Shown here: piece by piece, positions 43,526 through 54,647 of the stretch
Numbering within the stretch: the first letter of the stretch is position 1
Layout: the number at the start of each line of letters is the position of its first letter
Source of the DNA: Pseudogymnoascus destructans
Lineage: Eukaryota > Ascomycota > Leotiomycetes > Thelebolales > Thelebolaceae
Direction of reading: 5' to 3'
DNA: 64,000 bases
NCBI RefSeq assembly: GCF_001641265.1
Contig: NW_020167532.1
Span: 868,001-932,000 of the forward strand
The notes under the pieces: generated by a model
The model's database searches: none
What the model was told of the DNA's origin: nothing
The model's input: only the letters and a program-made list of their open reading frames with translations
Made by a program: the position numbers and the translations under genes

Positions 43526-44177
43526 TTCGAACGCACCGGGCCTGGGGCAGCCGGGTTTATCTGTATCAGAATGTATCGTAATACGGCAGCCCGCAAAGTT
43601 GTGTATACCCTTGTTTTAGATGCTTATGCTATCTTGAGAGGCGTAAATAGGCTTTCGGTTTGGATGCGGCTCATTGATGATGATCAAACTCCGCCTTGGG
43701 TGGTATGATATTGGTAGGCCGGTCTCGTAGGCACACTGTGAATAGGATCTCTGGGGTACTATTCACCAGAATTTCACCAGAAAAGCTGCTGGGTTCACCT
43801 TGCAGGTTGATCGTGGCGAGAGGTGAAGGATGAGGTTCGACATATAATAATTCTAGAACAAAGAACCTTCGGAAGGCGACAGTAGTTGGCGGTATTCGTG
43901 TAATAGAAGAGGATTCTCGTTCATCAATCTGGAATATTGTGTATTCCCAGATGGAGAATAAGAAAAGTGGTCTCCTTGAGTGAATTTGTGGCGTTCTGGA
44001 GCTCTCAGAGCGTGGTTAATTGAAAGCTTGGTGGACGTATGGCCACCTCAGAATCACGTGTTGCGGGTCGGATTAACCCGACCGTGTCCACAAATGCGAG
44101 GTGCCTCCTGTGAATTAGGACATGACAAACACCAGGACAACTGCCTTTTCATAAGCCTTGTTTACAGACTAATCAAG
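43526..44177. promoter_or_regulatory. Divergent promoter region, acidic protein / RET2
   Basis: The region holds no convincing frame. Near 44054-44088 the sequence aatcacgtg...cgggtcggattaacccgacc has a short inverted repeat (GGGTCGG..ACCCGACC) that could be a regulatory hairpin or factor site. Nothing more can be said. Confidence 0.35.
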
Positions 44178-45832
44178 ATGGTCAGTGTATTTGCCTAATG
44201 TTTTCTTTGGATCAAACCCTCTAACTATAGACGGCAGGTCGTTCTCGCAGCGTCAATCTGCACCCGCGGGGGGAAGGCGATTGTCTCACGCCAGTTCCGT
44301 GAGATGCAGCGCTCAAGAGTGGAAGCCCTGCTTGCGGGATTCCCAAAGCTGGCGGATAGAGGAACTCAGCATACGACAGTAGAGCAGGACAATGTGCGCT
44401 TCGTTTACCAGCCTCTCGACGAGCTCTACATGGTGCTCATCACCAACCGCCAATCCAACATCCTCCAGGACATCGACTCTCTCCATCTCTTCGCGCAAGT
44501 TGTTACCAGCACATGCAGGAGCTTGGATGAGCGTGAGATCTTGAGGAACGCTTACGAGCTGCTGAGCGCATTTGATGAGATCGTCACACTGGGATACCGC
44601 GAGAACCTCTCGATCAGCCAGATCAAGACATTCTTGGAGATGGAGAGTCACGAGGAGCGCATCCAGGAGATCATCTCCCGCAACAAGGAACTCGAGGCCA
44701 CGGAGGAGCGCAAGAGGAAGGCGAAGCAATTGGAGATGCAACGAAAGGAGGTCTCGAGATCTGGCCGAAACGCCCCACCACGGGCTCCCAACTACCCTAC
44801 ATACACTCCAACTGCGCGAACGCCTACGACAGAAACCTACGACTCCTATGAGGCAGAGAAGAATAAATCATACAAGGCTACCGCATCAAAGGGCAAGGGC
44901 ATGCAACTGGGGAAGAAGTCGAAGACCACAGATATGTTTGAGCGCGTCCGTGGTGAGATGGGAGTCGAGGCTGAGGACACCTCGCCCCTGGTTCCTGTCC
45001 AGATCCCAACTGCGCCAGCTGGACACGCACGCTCCAGCAGCTTGCAGTCCAGCCTCGACAGGGATGTCATCCACGTCACAATCAGCGAGACCATCAACGC
45101 CAAGTTGACAAGAGAGGGCTCCGTAAACTCGATAGAAGTCAAGGGCGATCTCCAACTAAGAATATCCGACGAGTCTTTCCGCAAGGTGAAGCTTAACCTG
45201 ACGGCAAATGAAGGCCACGGCGCTCAATTCAAGACCCATCCAAATGTGGATCGAGACCTTTTCACCAGCTCAAAGGCTATCCAGATGAAAAACCAGGGGA
45301 AATTCCCTCTTAATAACTCTGTCGGCGTGCTGAGGTGGAGAGCTACACCAAAGGCTGATGATAGCAGCGCCATCCCCATTACCTTTACCGTGTGGGTTAA
45401 CAAGGGCTCGGACAGCAATTATACCGTTACCGTGGAGTACGAACTCACTGGAGGTGATGCATTAAAGGACGTCAGTGTCATCATTCCCTTTGCCACCAGC
45501 GAGCCCGTGGTTGCCAGCTTTGACGCCACATACGAAGTATCCGGTGATAGCTTAGAATGGACTATTGGAATGGTGGATGATGACAATGCAACCGGCTCCT
45601 TCGAATTCGAGGCTCAAGCTCACGACGAGAATGAATTTTTCCCAATGCACATCAAGTTCTCCAAGACGACACCATATATCGATGTTGACGTAAGTTTTCT
45701 TCCCCATGTCTTCATATCTTTATTTACTTACCATTCCCATAGGTCACTGCTGTGTCGCTAGTCGAGATGGATGAGGAGGTCACTTTCTCGAAAGAGATCA
45801 AGTCGATTACAGAGTCATACGCTATTGAATGA
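44178..45832 (+). CDS. RET2: Coatomer subunit delta
   Basis: join(44178..44180, 44238..45689, 45743..45832), 514 aa. The first exon is the start codon alone: ATG is followed directly by GTCAGT and the acceptor GGCAG joins it to VVLAASICTRGGKAIVSRQF, the N-terminal longin domain of delta-COP. The longin part continues (..VRFVYQPLDELYMVLITNRQ.., ..SAFDEIVTLGYRENLSISQI..), then a charged coiled helix (..RNKELEATEERKRKAKQLEM..) and the C-terminal mu-homology domain (..DRDVIHVTISETINAKLTRE.., ..FRKVKLNLTANEGHGAQFKT..). Exon 3 supplies VTAVSLVEMDEEVTFSKEIK. The protein is part of COPI, which retrieves proteins from the Golgi to the ER. Length is close to yeast (546 aa). Confidence 0.93.
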
Positions 45833-46308
45833 TTCGACCATGTATTGAGCGTTACGAACGTTTCTTAATCAGGGAGCATGGCGTCGAAGGCTGCAGGCTC
45901 TTTGAAGCTAGAAATCAATGTCGATATCACGTAGAAAGTAGATGAAGCCGTTATCGGATTTATGAATGATGTGTTGAGTTCACGACGCGTCGGTGCAACT
46001 GTTTGGCTGTGAAATTTTATGACTAAAATTGACCTTCTATAAACTGGGTCTCTAAATGAAACTCATAGTAGTACAAGCAATTAATATTTGAAGTTTCGTC
46101 GTTGCTGCCCTCTCCTTCCCCTTCAGCGTCCCCAATCGAAGAACTCGCTTAGCAAACTGAATAAACAGACTTGACGCGCCTGCCCGGCTTAGAAGGTTAT
46201 CCCAACACCCACCCAAGTGAAAGAATGTGTTGTAAAAAATCACCTCGATAAATCCGCTGGCATGATACCCATATCCCATCTTAGGCCTAAAACTACAATA
46301 CCCCAATA
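45833..46308. other. Intergenic RET2 / APC4
   Basis: The region contains the 3' UTR of RET2 and the promoter of the gene at 46309, both on the plus strand. It is AT-rich in the middle. No specific element is recognised. Confidence 0.4.
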
Positions 46309-48747
46309 ATGGCGAACCCAGTGCAGCTGCGGGTCATCGCCGAAAAGACCCTGTACTCCCCCGCCAACCCCGACCTGCTGGCCTACAGCCCGTCCATGGA
46401 ATTATTGGCCGTCGGCGGCGCAGACCACAATGTCCTCATATACCGTCTTAATGGGCAGCGGGTGTTTAGCTTGAGTCAGAAGGTGAAGGACGTTGTGTTG
46501 GAGCTGCAGAAATTGGTGTGGAAGCCCAATGGTATGGTACTGTGCAAGCTGCCTTTTAGAGTATCACTGACATTGGATCACAGGCCAACTAATCGCCATT
46601 GCCTGGAGCGGTGGGACCGTTCGGTTGATAGGCGCCGAGAGTAATAAGACGGTGCATCAGATCACTGTATCAGAGGAAGGAGACACGGAAGTCACGTGTT
46701 TAGCCTGGACATCGTACTCGGCGGCGTCAACGTCCCTAGGAGATATCCTCGCCGAGGCCGGGCCATTGTGGAAAGATGCTACTAGGAACGGGTTGAAAGG
46801 GAAGAGTGCCCAGCTGCTCGACCTCCCTCGAGATCTAGCCGCCATAGACATCGAATCGAGCCTACCCAAGCTCAGCGTCCTACCCAGCGGGGGAACTACG
46901 TACGCCCCGCCCTTCCAACCGCCAAACCAAGGAGTGACACCCTACTAATACTACGCAGCGAAGACATCTTCAGTTCCCGCGCCTCCCTCGACGCCCTCTT
47001 CCGCCCCTTCGACCCCAAAGACAACGACTCCATCTCCATAATGGTCGTCGGCACTTCTTCCGGCCACATCCACCTCACCATCTTCGACTCCTTCGTCATC
47101 GGCACCTTCCCCTCGCCCCTCAAGTCCTCCAAGACCTCTCGGCACCAACTGATCCGGCACGCCTCGCACCCTCATCACGCTGTCCATGGATTTCTCATGA
47201 AATCCACATCCACCTTAGTTGGCGGCCTCTACTTCGTCCCGATGCATCTGGGGTTCTTGACGAGCGAGAGGAGCGATTTATCGCTGCTGGCGTCGCGGTC
47301 GAGCGCGTTGCAGAATTTGTTGAGGTATATACATCAGGTTCAGACGCTGATGGCGGCCGAGTACCAGGCTACGCAGGATTTACCCTCGAGGTTTTTGGGG
47401 AATATAGATGAGACCCTCGCTGAACATGGGGATTGGACTATAGCACCCGCTCTGTACCATCAGGTCGTCACCGGGCACACACTCCCAGAAGTCAAGGAAT
47501 GGCTCGTCGACGAACTCGCCGAACGCGTACGTCCCTTTTCCCTCCCCCCCCGGCCCATTTTCCCCTCCTATCCAGTCCCACTGAAGCACACTCTGACCCC
47601 CGAACAGGGCCACAAACGCTGGGACAAAGCCCTCACAACTGCCCACACCACCCTCCTCAAACTAACCCACACCCACCTCCTCCCCGCCCTCGAGCGCGCC
47701 TCCCTCCTCCTCTCGCGCCTCCACGGCCTCGCATCATACCACCACCCCTCCACCCCTCTCGGCTTTTCCCCAAAGCAGATCAAGAACTTACTTGATACGG
47801 TGGCGGCGCTGAATTTGGTGGCGACGAGAGTGCTTGCCACGACGGTGGGGGAGGTGGAGGGGTGGGCCGCGTTTGGGGGGTGGGTAAGGGGGGAGATTGA
47901 TCGGTTGGCTGCGGGGGAGTCGGCGGCGGGGGCTGGTGATGATAAGGAGGCTGCGACGGTACCGACTGCTAAGATCCTCGAATACATACAAGGATCATTG
48001 ACGGCCTCGCCGCTGGCACCATTTTTCACCCCACTCGATGCCGGGGCTGGTGAATCGCATACCGCGGCGCTAGAATCTACTACCCCACTCTTCCCGATAA
48101 TGGCAACAGCGCTCAACTCCCCAGACCCGACGAACGAGTTTCACACCGCGCTCCCAAATATCGCAGCACTAACCGCACACCTCGCGACACAGGCCCAGGC
48201 CGTCTCTTGCGGGATCGCGGATGCTGAGAAGCGGAATGTGAGGTTCGGGGATGCGGTGGAGGTTGATGTGCCGAAGGAGGTGTTCGGGGATGAGGGGAGG
48301 GTGGATATGCGGATGTGTTCTGGAGAGGGAGGGGAGGGGGTGGTGTATATCGCCACCTCCGCCTCCAAATCCCCCACCGTGTCGATACAGCGAATCTCAC
48401 TACCCCTTGGCGAGGAGGGGAGCTCAGCCACCACCAGCGTAAAGGTTGATGTCGGTGGTGCGGTGAAAGATATCGCGTTCTTGGATGAGGAGGTGCTATT
48501 AGCTCTCATCGACGCCACAGAACCCAAAGATGGAGTCTACATCCTAGCCCTCCCCTTCCTACCGCTCCCATACGCCACTAAACCCTCTGCAGTTCAGGGG
48601 AGGGGGAGGAGGTTTAGAGTCAAGGAGGGCGCGGAGAGGGTTAGAGTGGGGGGAGGGAGGGTGGTTGTTGTCGGGAAAGGGGGGGTGAAGGTTTTGAAGG
48701 TTAAAGGGGAGGTGTGGGGGGAGGGAGAGGGGGGGTGGAGGAGGTAG
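46309..48747 (+). CDS. APC4: Anaphase-promoting complex subunit 4
   Basis: join(46309..46531, 46584..46899, 46959..47526, 47608..48747), 748 aa. The N-terminus is an Apc4-type WD40 domain (MANPVQLRVIAEKTLYSPAN, ..LAYSPSMELLAVGGADHNVL.., ..GQLIAIAWSGGTVRLIGAES..). The family block LDIESSLPKLSVLPSGG appears here as AAIDIESSLPKLSVLPSGG, followed after the second intron by EDIFSSRASLDALF. The long helical Apc4 domain follows (..LQNLLRYIHQVQTLMAAEYQ.., ..WLVDELAER|GHKRWDKALT..). The second intron has CTAAT near its 3' end; the third is 81 bp and in frame, so its retention would add 27 Pro-rich residues. APC4 is a platform subunit of the APC/C ubiquitin ligase, which drives mitotic exit. The C-terminal 200 residues are Gly- and Val-rich and less typical. 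Confidence 0.88.
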
Positions 48748-48950
48748 ATGAGGGGGGAAAGGGGGATGAGATGGAAGTTGAAGGATGAGGAGTGGTGGTG
48801 ATAGACGTGGTGGGGAGGGTAGTGTCATGCGGCAAGCTCGAAAAAACAAGGAGTCATGAACTAGCTAGCGTATAGAAATATAATTATTACGTATATCTGT
48901 ATTTCTCTTTGTGTTTCATCTAGCTTGGTGTCGATGATTGGACGTTGGGC
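48748..48950. other. 3' flank of APC4
   Basis: The stretch is G-rich at first and then AT-rich, with no feature before the hAT terminal motif at 48951. Confidence 0.35.
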
Positions 48951-49192
48951 TAGTGTTGCCCGAATACTACTCAGAGTACTACTCAGAGTACTACTCAGAG
49001 ATCTTCGAGTAGAGTACTGTTTTTTGGGCTCGAGTAGAGTAGTATCAAGTATAAAAATGAAAACATGATTGATAGCTATATAGACTATGGAATTACAGTA
49101 CTATGCATCCTCATCTTCCTCTGAATCCTCACCTGCTGATACCACGCCCCAATTCCTAAGACATATAAGATATCGTAGTGTAGATGGTGCTA
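48951..49192 (-). mobile_element. hAT transposon end with transposase C-terminal tail
   Basis: TAGTGTTGCCCGAATACTAC at 48951 is a hAT-type terminal repeat. It is followed by subterminal repeats of AGTACTACTCAG (three copies, 48968-49000) and CGAGTAGAGTA. On the minus strand 49100-49170 reads ..LRNWGVVSAGEDSEEDEDA and stop, which is the acidic tail typical of fungal hAT transposases. The rest was separated or lost when the pogo element at 49193 inserted. Confidence 0.55.
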
Positions 49193-50366
49193 CAGTTGAA
49201 CCTGGATATAAGGATCCCTCGATATAAGGATATCCTCGGTATAAGGATGGGTAGTCTGGTCCTGTAGTTTTTTAGCTGTAAAATAAGGATTATTTCTGTA
49301 TAAGGATGATCCTTAAATCCGTGGTCCCAAAATTATTTTTATACCAAACAATCCTTATAACTCGTGTTCACCAACTCCACCATGGAGTTTGGGACTGTCT
49401 GCCACAATATACTATTCATAGGAATGAACCGAAATGGTTGAATGGCTGGTTAGATGGATTCAAGAAGAGATTTAAGATTAAGGAATATGTTCGACATGGA
49501 GAAGCAGCTGCAGCGGACATCCACAATCCTACAAATATTGCGCAAATGGAAGATCTCTGACAACTATGCGCAACATATGCAGATAAAGATATTTTCAACA
49601 TGGATGAAACTGGGCTCTTTTGGAAGATGACGCCAACTCGAACGCTAGCCACTGAAGCTTCGAGTGGGGGAAAGAAATCCAAAGATCAGATTACTCTCGC
49701 ATTTACGACAAATTCGACTGGAACTGAGAAGCTAGATATATGGGTTGTGGGAAAGTCGAAGAATCCTCAATGTTTTAAAAATATTAATGTTAAGCGCATG
49801 CGGATTCAATATCGATACAACGAGACAAAATGGATGACAGGGCTAATTATGAAAGAATACCTAGACTGGTTAAATGAGAAAATGAAGCATTGCAAGATAC
49901 TGTTATTACTTGATAACTTCTCTGGACATGAAGTCGGAGTTGAACTTGTTGGTGGATTACAAGGTTTGTCGAATGTTCGAATTGCTTGGCTTCCACCAAA
50001 TACGACATCTCATTGGCAACCTCTCGATCAGGGAATAATTGCAAGCTTCAAACTTGGGTATCGAAAACAATGGATTAATTACATGTTGCGCCAGCTCAAG
50101 GCCAATAAGAACCCTACTAAAACAGTTAATATTCTAAAGGCGATACAGGACTTACGTGGGAAGCACTTGAAGCACCAAAAATCCAGAAGTGTTGGTGGCG
50201 ATCGACTCTCATAAAAAAACCAGAAAATATGGATAGGCGTCAAGATAATACTGCTGAGGTCGAGGAACTGGGAATGGAAATTGCGAGATGTCATGCCAAT
50301 TGCAGATTTTCTCAACCCTATAGGTGAAGGGATAGTTGACAGAGATGAAGATATTTTCAAAGCTGT
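49193..50366 (+). mobile_element. pogo/Tigger-type transposon, 3'-truncated
   Basis: The left end starts CAGTTGAACCTGGATATAAG after a TA. Repeats of tataaggat follow (49206, 49222, 49242 and further), typical for the terminal region of this group. The right end is missing because repeat F (50367) begins there. Confidence 0.7.
49306..50366 (+). pseudogene. pogo/Tigger transposase, broken
   Basis: The frame shows the second half of the CENP-B domain (WLNGWLDGFKKRFKIKEYVR) and then a TGA at 49558-49560. The DDE domain restarts at once (..DIFNMDETGLFWKMTPTRTL.., ..ILLLLDNFSGHE.., ..WLPPNTTSHWQPLDQGIIAS..), with all three catalytic aspartates present. A second stop lies at 50212-50214. The N-terminal psq domain is missing. 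Stops of TGA type where Arg codons are expected fit C-to-T mutation. Confidence 0.8.
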
Positions 50367-50590
50367 TGTAATGGTGGGTGCACCAGATGTGAGAATCTAG
50401 CCACCCAAGGAAGGGATGATTTTACTAAGACAACACACTGTCTTAGGAAACAGAGCCAAAGGGTTGTAGCTTAGACTATTCCACAACGCAGCAATCAGGT
50501 GTGTGATGTAGTGAAGTGGTTCAGACAAGTTGCAACAAATGTTGAGTCTGGGAACTCAGGGGTAAGTCAGAGGTTAACACCTCACTGACT
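50367..50590 (-). repeat. 936-bp-family repeat, truncated copy F
   Basis: It begins TGTAATGGTGGGTGCACC and stops after CACCTCACTGACT, so it is the last 224 bases of the unit in reverse orientation. It joins directly to the full copy G in the opposite orientation. Confidence 0.7.
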
Positions 50591-51526
50591 TGTCATACTG
50601 ACATTCGTTGCACTCAGTTTGCTATCAAACTCAAGAGCAAACTTAGAAATCTCCTCCTCAAACCTACAAGTCACCATACATATCTTGGCTTATCACACCA
50701 ACAACAGAAGCAATACTACTCAACGATTGCTGCAAACTCTTCTACTACATCTGTTTATGCTACATACATCACGGCATATCATTTGAACACTCATTGAACA
50801 AGTTATTAAGAAAATCTCCTCCTTAAGGGGGTGGGCCAATACTACCACATGGCATATATCTACCAACTAGAGGCCTAGGAACATGAACGATAGCTCTAGA
50901 AGCTTCTACAACCCTCTATGATTCATTACACGTCATCGCTCCTTAGTTACCCACAAGATTGGTTAAGTTATGACATAATTTATCTATAGGTACTCTGACC
51001 TTGGACCTCCTTTTCACTTCCTATAGGCTAGGAACCCAAGAGATGGTTCTATGGGATTCTCTTACGTTCACTACATGATTAGCAAGCTAGTTGTGGGTCG
51101 CACTTGATTTCTAATACATTTACCAAGCCTGGTTAGTCATGGAAAGTCATGGAAAATGAGAGAACTACACTCCTTTGGCATAAATAGGATTGCCCTTTCC
51201 TTAAGAAAGGGCAAGCAGGCAATACAGTAAATTGACTATCACATACTTCCCCGTCTTTTACAAGCTTCCAAGCATTCATCTTGTTACTCCTTGTTTCTGA
51301 AAAGTCAGTGAGGTGTTAACCTCCGACTTACCCCTGAGTTCTCAGACTCAACATTTGTTGCAACTTGTCTGAACAACTTCACTACATCACACACCTGATT
51401 GCTGCGTTGTGGAATAGTCTAAGCTACAACCCTTTGGCTCTGTTTCCTAAGACAGTGTGTTGTCTTAGTAAAATCATCCCTTCCTTGGGTGGCTAGATTC
51501 TCACATCTGGTGCACCCGCCATTACA
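50591..51526 (+). repeat. 936-bp-family repeat, full-length copy G
   Basis: It begins TGTCATACTGACATTCG and ends CCATTACA. Its length of 936 bp equals that of copy A, and internal sequence is nearly the same, including the tagcaagctagttgtggg block absent from copies B and C. A TATA-like ataaatagg and the CCCTTTC hairpin are present. Confidence 0.75.
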
Positions 51527-52340
51527 CGGGCCCTACTTCGGCTTGCCCGCTTTTTGGACTCCTCAACCTGCCGCCGTACAGTACGCAGGTCAAGCTCCTG
51601 GAGTTGGCCGGCTACTACTACCTCTTCAGTGCCGGTAAGCCAATTCCTGTAGCTCTGCTTCGAGGGGCTACTAAAGCCTTCTGGAACCCGCTGTTTCCAG
51701 TGCTGTAGCCCCTCTTCTACCCCCTAAAAGTCGTGGGTTCGGATTGGTAGAGTAGGTATAGGCATAGGTGTAGGCTCTATAGTAGGCTGTGAGTACGTAC
51801 GTAGTTTTGCAAGAGCTACAGAACAGCTAACCGGCCAAATACCAGCTTTCTGAAAAGCGGATATTATAGTAGACTCCTTAAAGGTCTGCTTCCGCATGCG
51901 AGTGAGATCCTGCATAAAGGACTGGAGGTCATAGGTAATATCCATATGCCTTATAGCTGCAAGCACAGCTTTTCAGTGCCAGTGCTTATAAGGCTGGAAT
52001 ATCCCAACGTCTAATGGCTGTAAAACGTGTGTAAGATGTGATGGGAAGGTATATATGATAATGTTGTGTTCTTCAGCTGCAATGATAAAATCATCGCTTG
52101 TATGGCTAACATGAGAGTCAAGCAGTAGAACCTTTGGCTCTCCATTATCATATTGAGCTGTATGCTGCGCAAAGTGCTGTAGCCACCGGAGAGCCACCTG
52201 TGGGCTCCGGAGTTTGCAGACTGCGGCAAATATCGTATCCTAGTAGCTCCAAGCCCTAGGTAATACTGCTCAAGTATCCATTTCTTAAGAGCCTCAATTT
52301 GCGCAGTAGATAGCATGGCGCAACTTGCTTCCTCTCAAAG
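51527..52340 (-). pseudogene. DDE transposase of pogo/Fot type, decayed
   Basis: On the minus strand the pieces 51973-52197 and 51724-51966 are nearly continuous. They give VLLLDSHVSHTSDDFIIAAE (catalytic Asp), then IYTFPSHLTHVLQPLDVGIF (the PxxxThxLQPLDvgvF motif with the last Asp), and then a C-terminal part ..FKESTIISAFQKAGIWPVS... A stop at about 51970 and frame breaks upstream show decay. The N-terminal DNA-binding part is not recognisable. Confidence 0.65.
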
Positions 52341-52777
52341 TTTGGTCACGACGATAGTTCTTACAGTTTAGGAGGCCTGAATCGATCTTAAATTGTTGAT
52401 ACAGAGCTTGTAGAGGAGCTTGTAGATCGCCTGCAAGCTGTACGGATACATGCGCGACGAACGTGTAGTATGTGTAAATGACTTAAGCATACTGCTCGTA
52501 CTTGCCCTTAGAGGTTTCAATTGTAATTAGTCTAATTTAACGGGGTTTAGTTTAGTAAGTTGTAGATTTAATTGAGGTCTGGTATTTACAGTAGGGCAGA
52601 ATTACCGGCTGACTTGTATTACCGACTCGCTTGTGGAATACGTTATAACCCTGGTCATCGACGACTCACTTGATAATGATGAAGAAGAGGTAATATTTTC
52701 CAAGTTTATATACTCCGTAATACGGAGTACATTGAGAATTCATACCAAGGGGAAGCTGAGTGGGACGAGGTTGTGGG
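52341..52777. other. Transition DNA, no gene
   Basis: The stretch has no frame with coding content. At about 52711-52729 there is a palindrome TACTCCGTAATACGGAGTA, whose half-site TACTCCGTA recurs at 52850 and, inverted, at 52914. Confidence 0.4.
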
Positions 52778-52823
52778 TGGTAGGTGGGTGGTAGGTGGGT
52801 GGTAGGTGGGTGGTAGGTGGGTG
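52778..52823. repeat. Minisatellite, 11-bp unit GGTAGGTGGGT
   Basis: About four to five head-to-tail copies of GGTAGGTGGGT or its phase variants are visible. Confidence 0.75.
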
Positions 52824-53340
52824 GGATCCTAGCGTTTCCCCTGACCTGTACTCCGTATTCTCGTGGGTGATAGGTGCTGTTTTAAGCGAGCCTTGGCAAC
52901 TCATCTTGAGTCTACGGAGTATCCTAGCGTTCCCCCTGATGCGACGCGCACTGGGGGGGGGTGCAGATCTCGCCTCGGGTCGACTTTTCGTGAGGCGTAC
53001 ATGAAGTGGATGGGTGGGTGGTGGTGGGTAAGGCGTGCAAGGGGGGTTATATCCGAAACCTGCTCTGGTTATCCCCATCGCCACGATGCAAACGACAGGA
53101 CCAGACCCGAACCAAGCAAGCTGAAGCATGAAACACGCCATCTCTCTGTCATATCCGAGGGGGGGTTTTTCTTCAGGACGCAGCACGCAGCACCCCACAT
53201 GCCGTGTTGTTGCACATGCCGTAGGGGGCAGGCGGGGGGGAGGAAAAGGGGCAGCGACGTTGGGATTGGTGGGTGGTGGTGTAAGGCAGCTAGTTGGTGG
53301 GTTCAAACATCACCACATCACCCATAACCGGTGGGTTCAA
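52824..53340. other. Intergenic, short direct repeat, no gene
   Basis: ATCCTAGCGTTTCCCCTGA at 52827 recurs as ATCCTAGCGTTCCCCCTGA at 52920. Overlapping frames on both strands here have no family features. Confidence 0.4.
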
Positions 53341-53650
53341 GCATCATATACACAGCCATAACAACCATACAAACATCACCCATAACCACCATACAAACAT
53401 CACCCATAACCACCATAACCACCATACAGACATCACCCATACACAGCCATACTAACATCCAACATCACCCATACACAGCCATAACCACCCATACTAACAT
53501 CACCATACACAGCCATCAAACCATACAAACATCACCATACACAGCCATAAAACCATACAAACATCACCATACACAGCCATAACAACCATACTAACATCAC
53601 CCATACAAACATCCACATCCATACAAACATCACCCATACAAACATCCACA
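53341..53650. repeat. Degenerate minisatellite of CATACAAACATCACC type
   Basis: Imperfect units built from catacaaacatcac, ccataaccac and catacacagcc alternate over 300 bp. An open frame across it would be pure repeat (TTIQTSPIT type) and is not taken as a gene. Confidence 0.75.
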
Positions 53651-53670
53651 TCCAATACAATGCACTACCC

Positions 53671-53790
53671 CCAATATATCCAATATATCCAATATATCCA
53701 ATATATCCAATATATCCAATATATCCAATATATCCAATATATCCAATATATCCAATATATCCAATATATCCAATATATCCAATATATCCC
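53671..53790. repeat. Perfect 9-bp tandem repeat CCAATATAT
   Basis: About 13 head-to-tail copies of ccaatatat are present without visible interruption. As the unit is a multiple of three it leaves both strands open (IQY on plus, YIG on minus), which is an artefact. Confidence 0.85.
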
Positions 53791-54647
53791 CTTAGCACTC
53801 CACCGTCAACCTCGACGCGAAATTACATCCTGCCTGTCCACCACCACCCCTACCACCCCTACACCCCTGCCTGTCCACCCCCCTACCCTCTGCCTGTCCA
53901 CCACCTCGCCTGTCCACTTTGCTGCCTTATGCCTTATCCCCATCTTCCCATTTGCATCTGTGCGCCCGCGTTTGTGTGTGTGCCTGCGTCTTTGTGCCTG
54001 CGTTTTTTATCTACTCTCTCCCACTCAGTTGTAGACTGTGTCGGTTGTAGACTGTTGACCGGAATTGGACAATATACAGAGACACTGTTTTTCCCGAGCC
54101 TCTCAATCCACTCCACTCCACGTCACTGCACAGCGCTGTACCCGGCACGGCAGACTCAGACTCGACTCAGACCCTCCATCGCCAAACCGAGCCCACCCAC
54201 GGCCCCCGTTTGTCCTCGACCGGAGGAGAGACTGACGCGAAATCCGCCATACACCTACACCCTCTCCCTCGAACCAACTCCATCTCCAGCCGTGCAAACG
54301 GAGACGAACGAGTGACTGACTTGATATACGACGACGTGCTCTCGACGTTCGCCTGCTTAGAGTCTACGCGACCCGACGAGACGACATACACTCACTTGCC
54401 ACTATCTACATGACGACGCGGATACATTGCTGCTCTACCCTCACTGCTACGCCTGCGAGGGCCCGAGACGGCTGGATTGCCAGTAGGGATATCTACTTTC
54501 GTTGAGAGCTACGATAAGCTCACTTGAGGAATTATAATCTAAAGGGTCAGTGCAAGCCACCCACCTCCCACCACCTCCCACCTCCCACCTCCAGAGCTAA
54601 CCCCTCTCCCCAGTCGCAGGCCCCAACCTGCAAACCACCCACTCACC
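53791..54647 (+). promoter_or_regulatory. Promoter and leader region of the 54648 gene
   Basis: The region is pyrimidine-rich with short frames only. A possible 5'-UTR intron lies between ..ctaaaG|GTCAGT at 54545 and ..ctctccccag at 54613, just before the coding start. No factor site is recognised. Confidence 0.4.

Noticed and set aside
47568..48116. Minus-strand frame of 182 codons inside APC4
   Set aside because: It overlaps the conserved APC4 coding sequence on the other strand and has no family features.
23965..48747. A biosynthetic gene cluster
   Set aside because: All recognisable genes are housekeeping; there is no PKS, NRPS, terpene cyclase or cluster-type regulator.
53341..53790. 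CRISPR-like regular repeats
   Set aside because: The units are contiguous or degenerate without unique spacers, and the genome is eukaryotic.
53532..53798. Open minus-strand frame of YIG repeats, and plus-strand IQY frame
   Set aside because: It is produced only by the 9-bp tandem repeat; any frame of a 9-mer without stop stays open.
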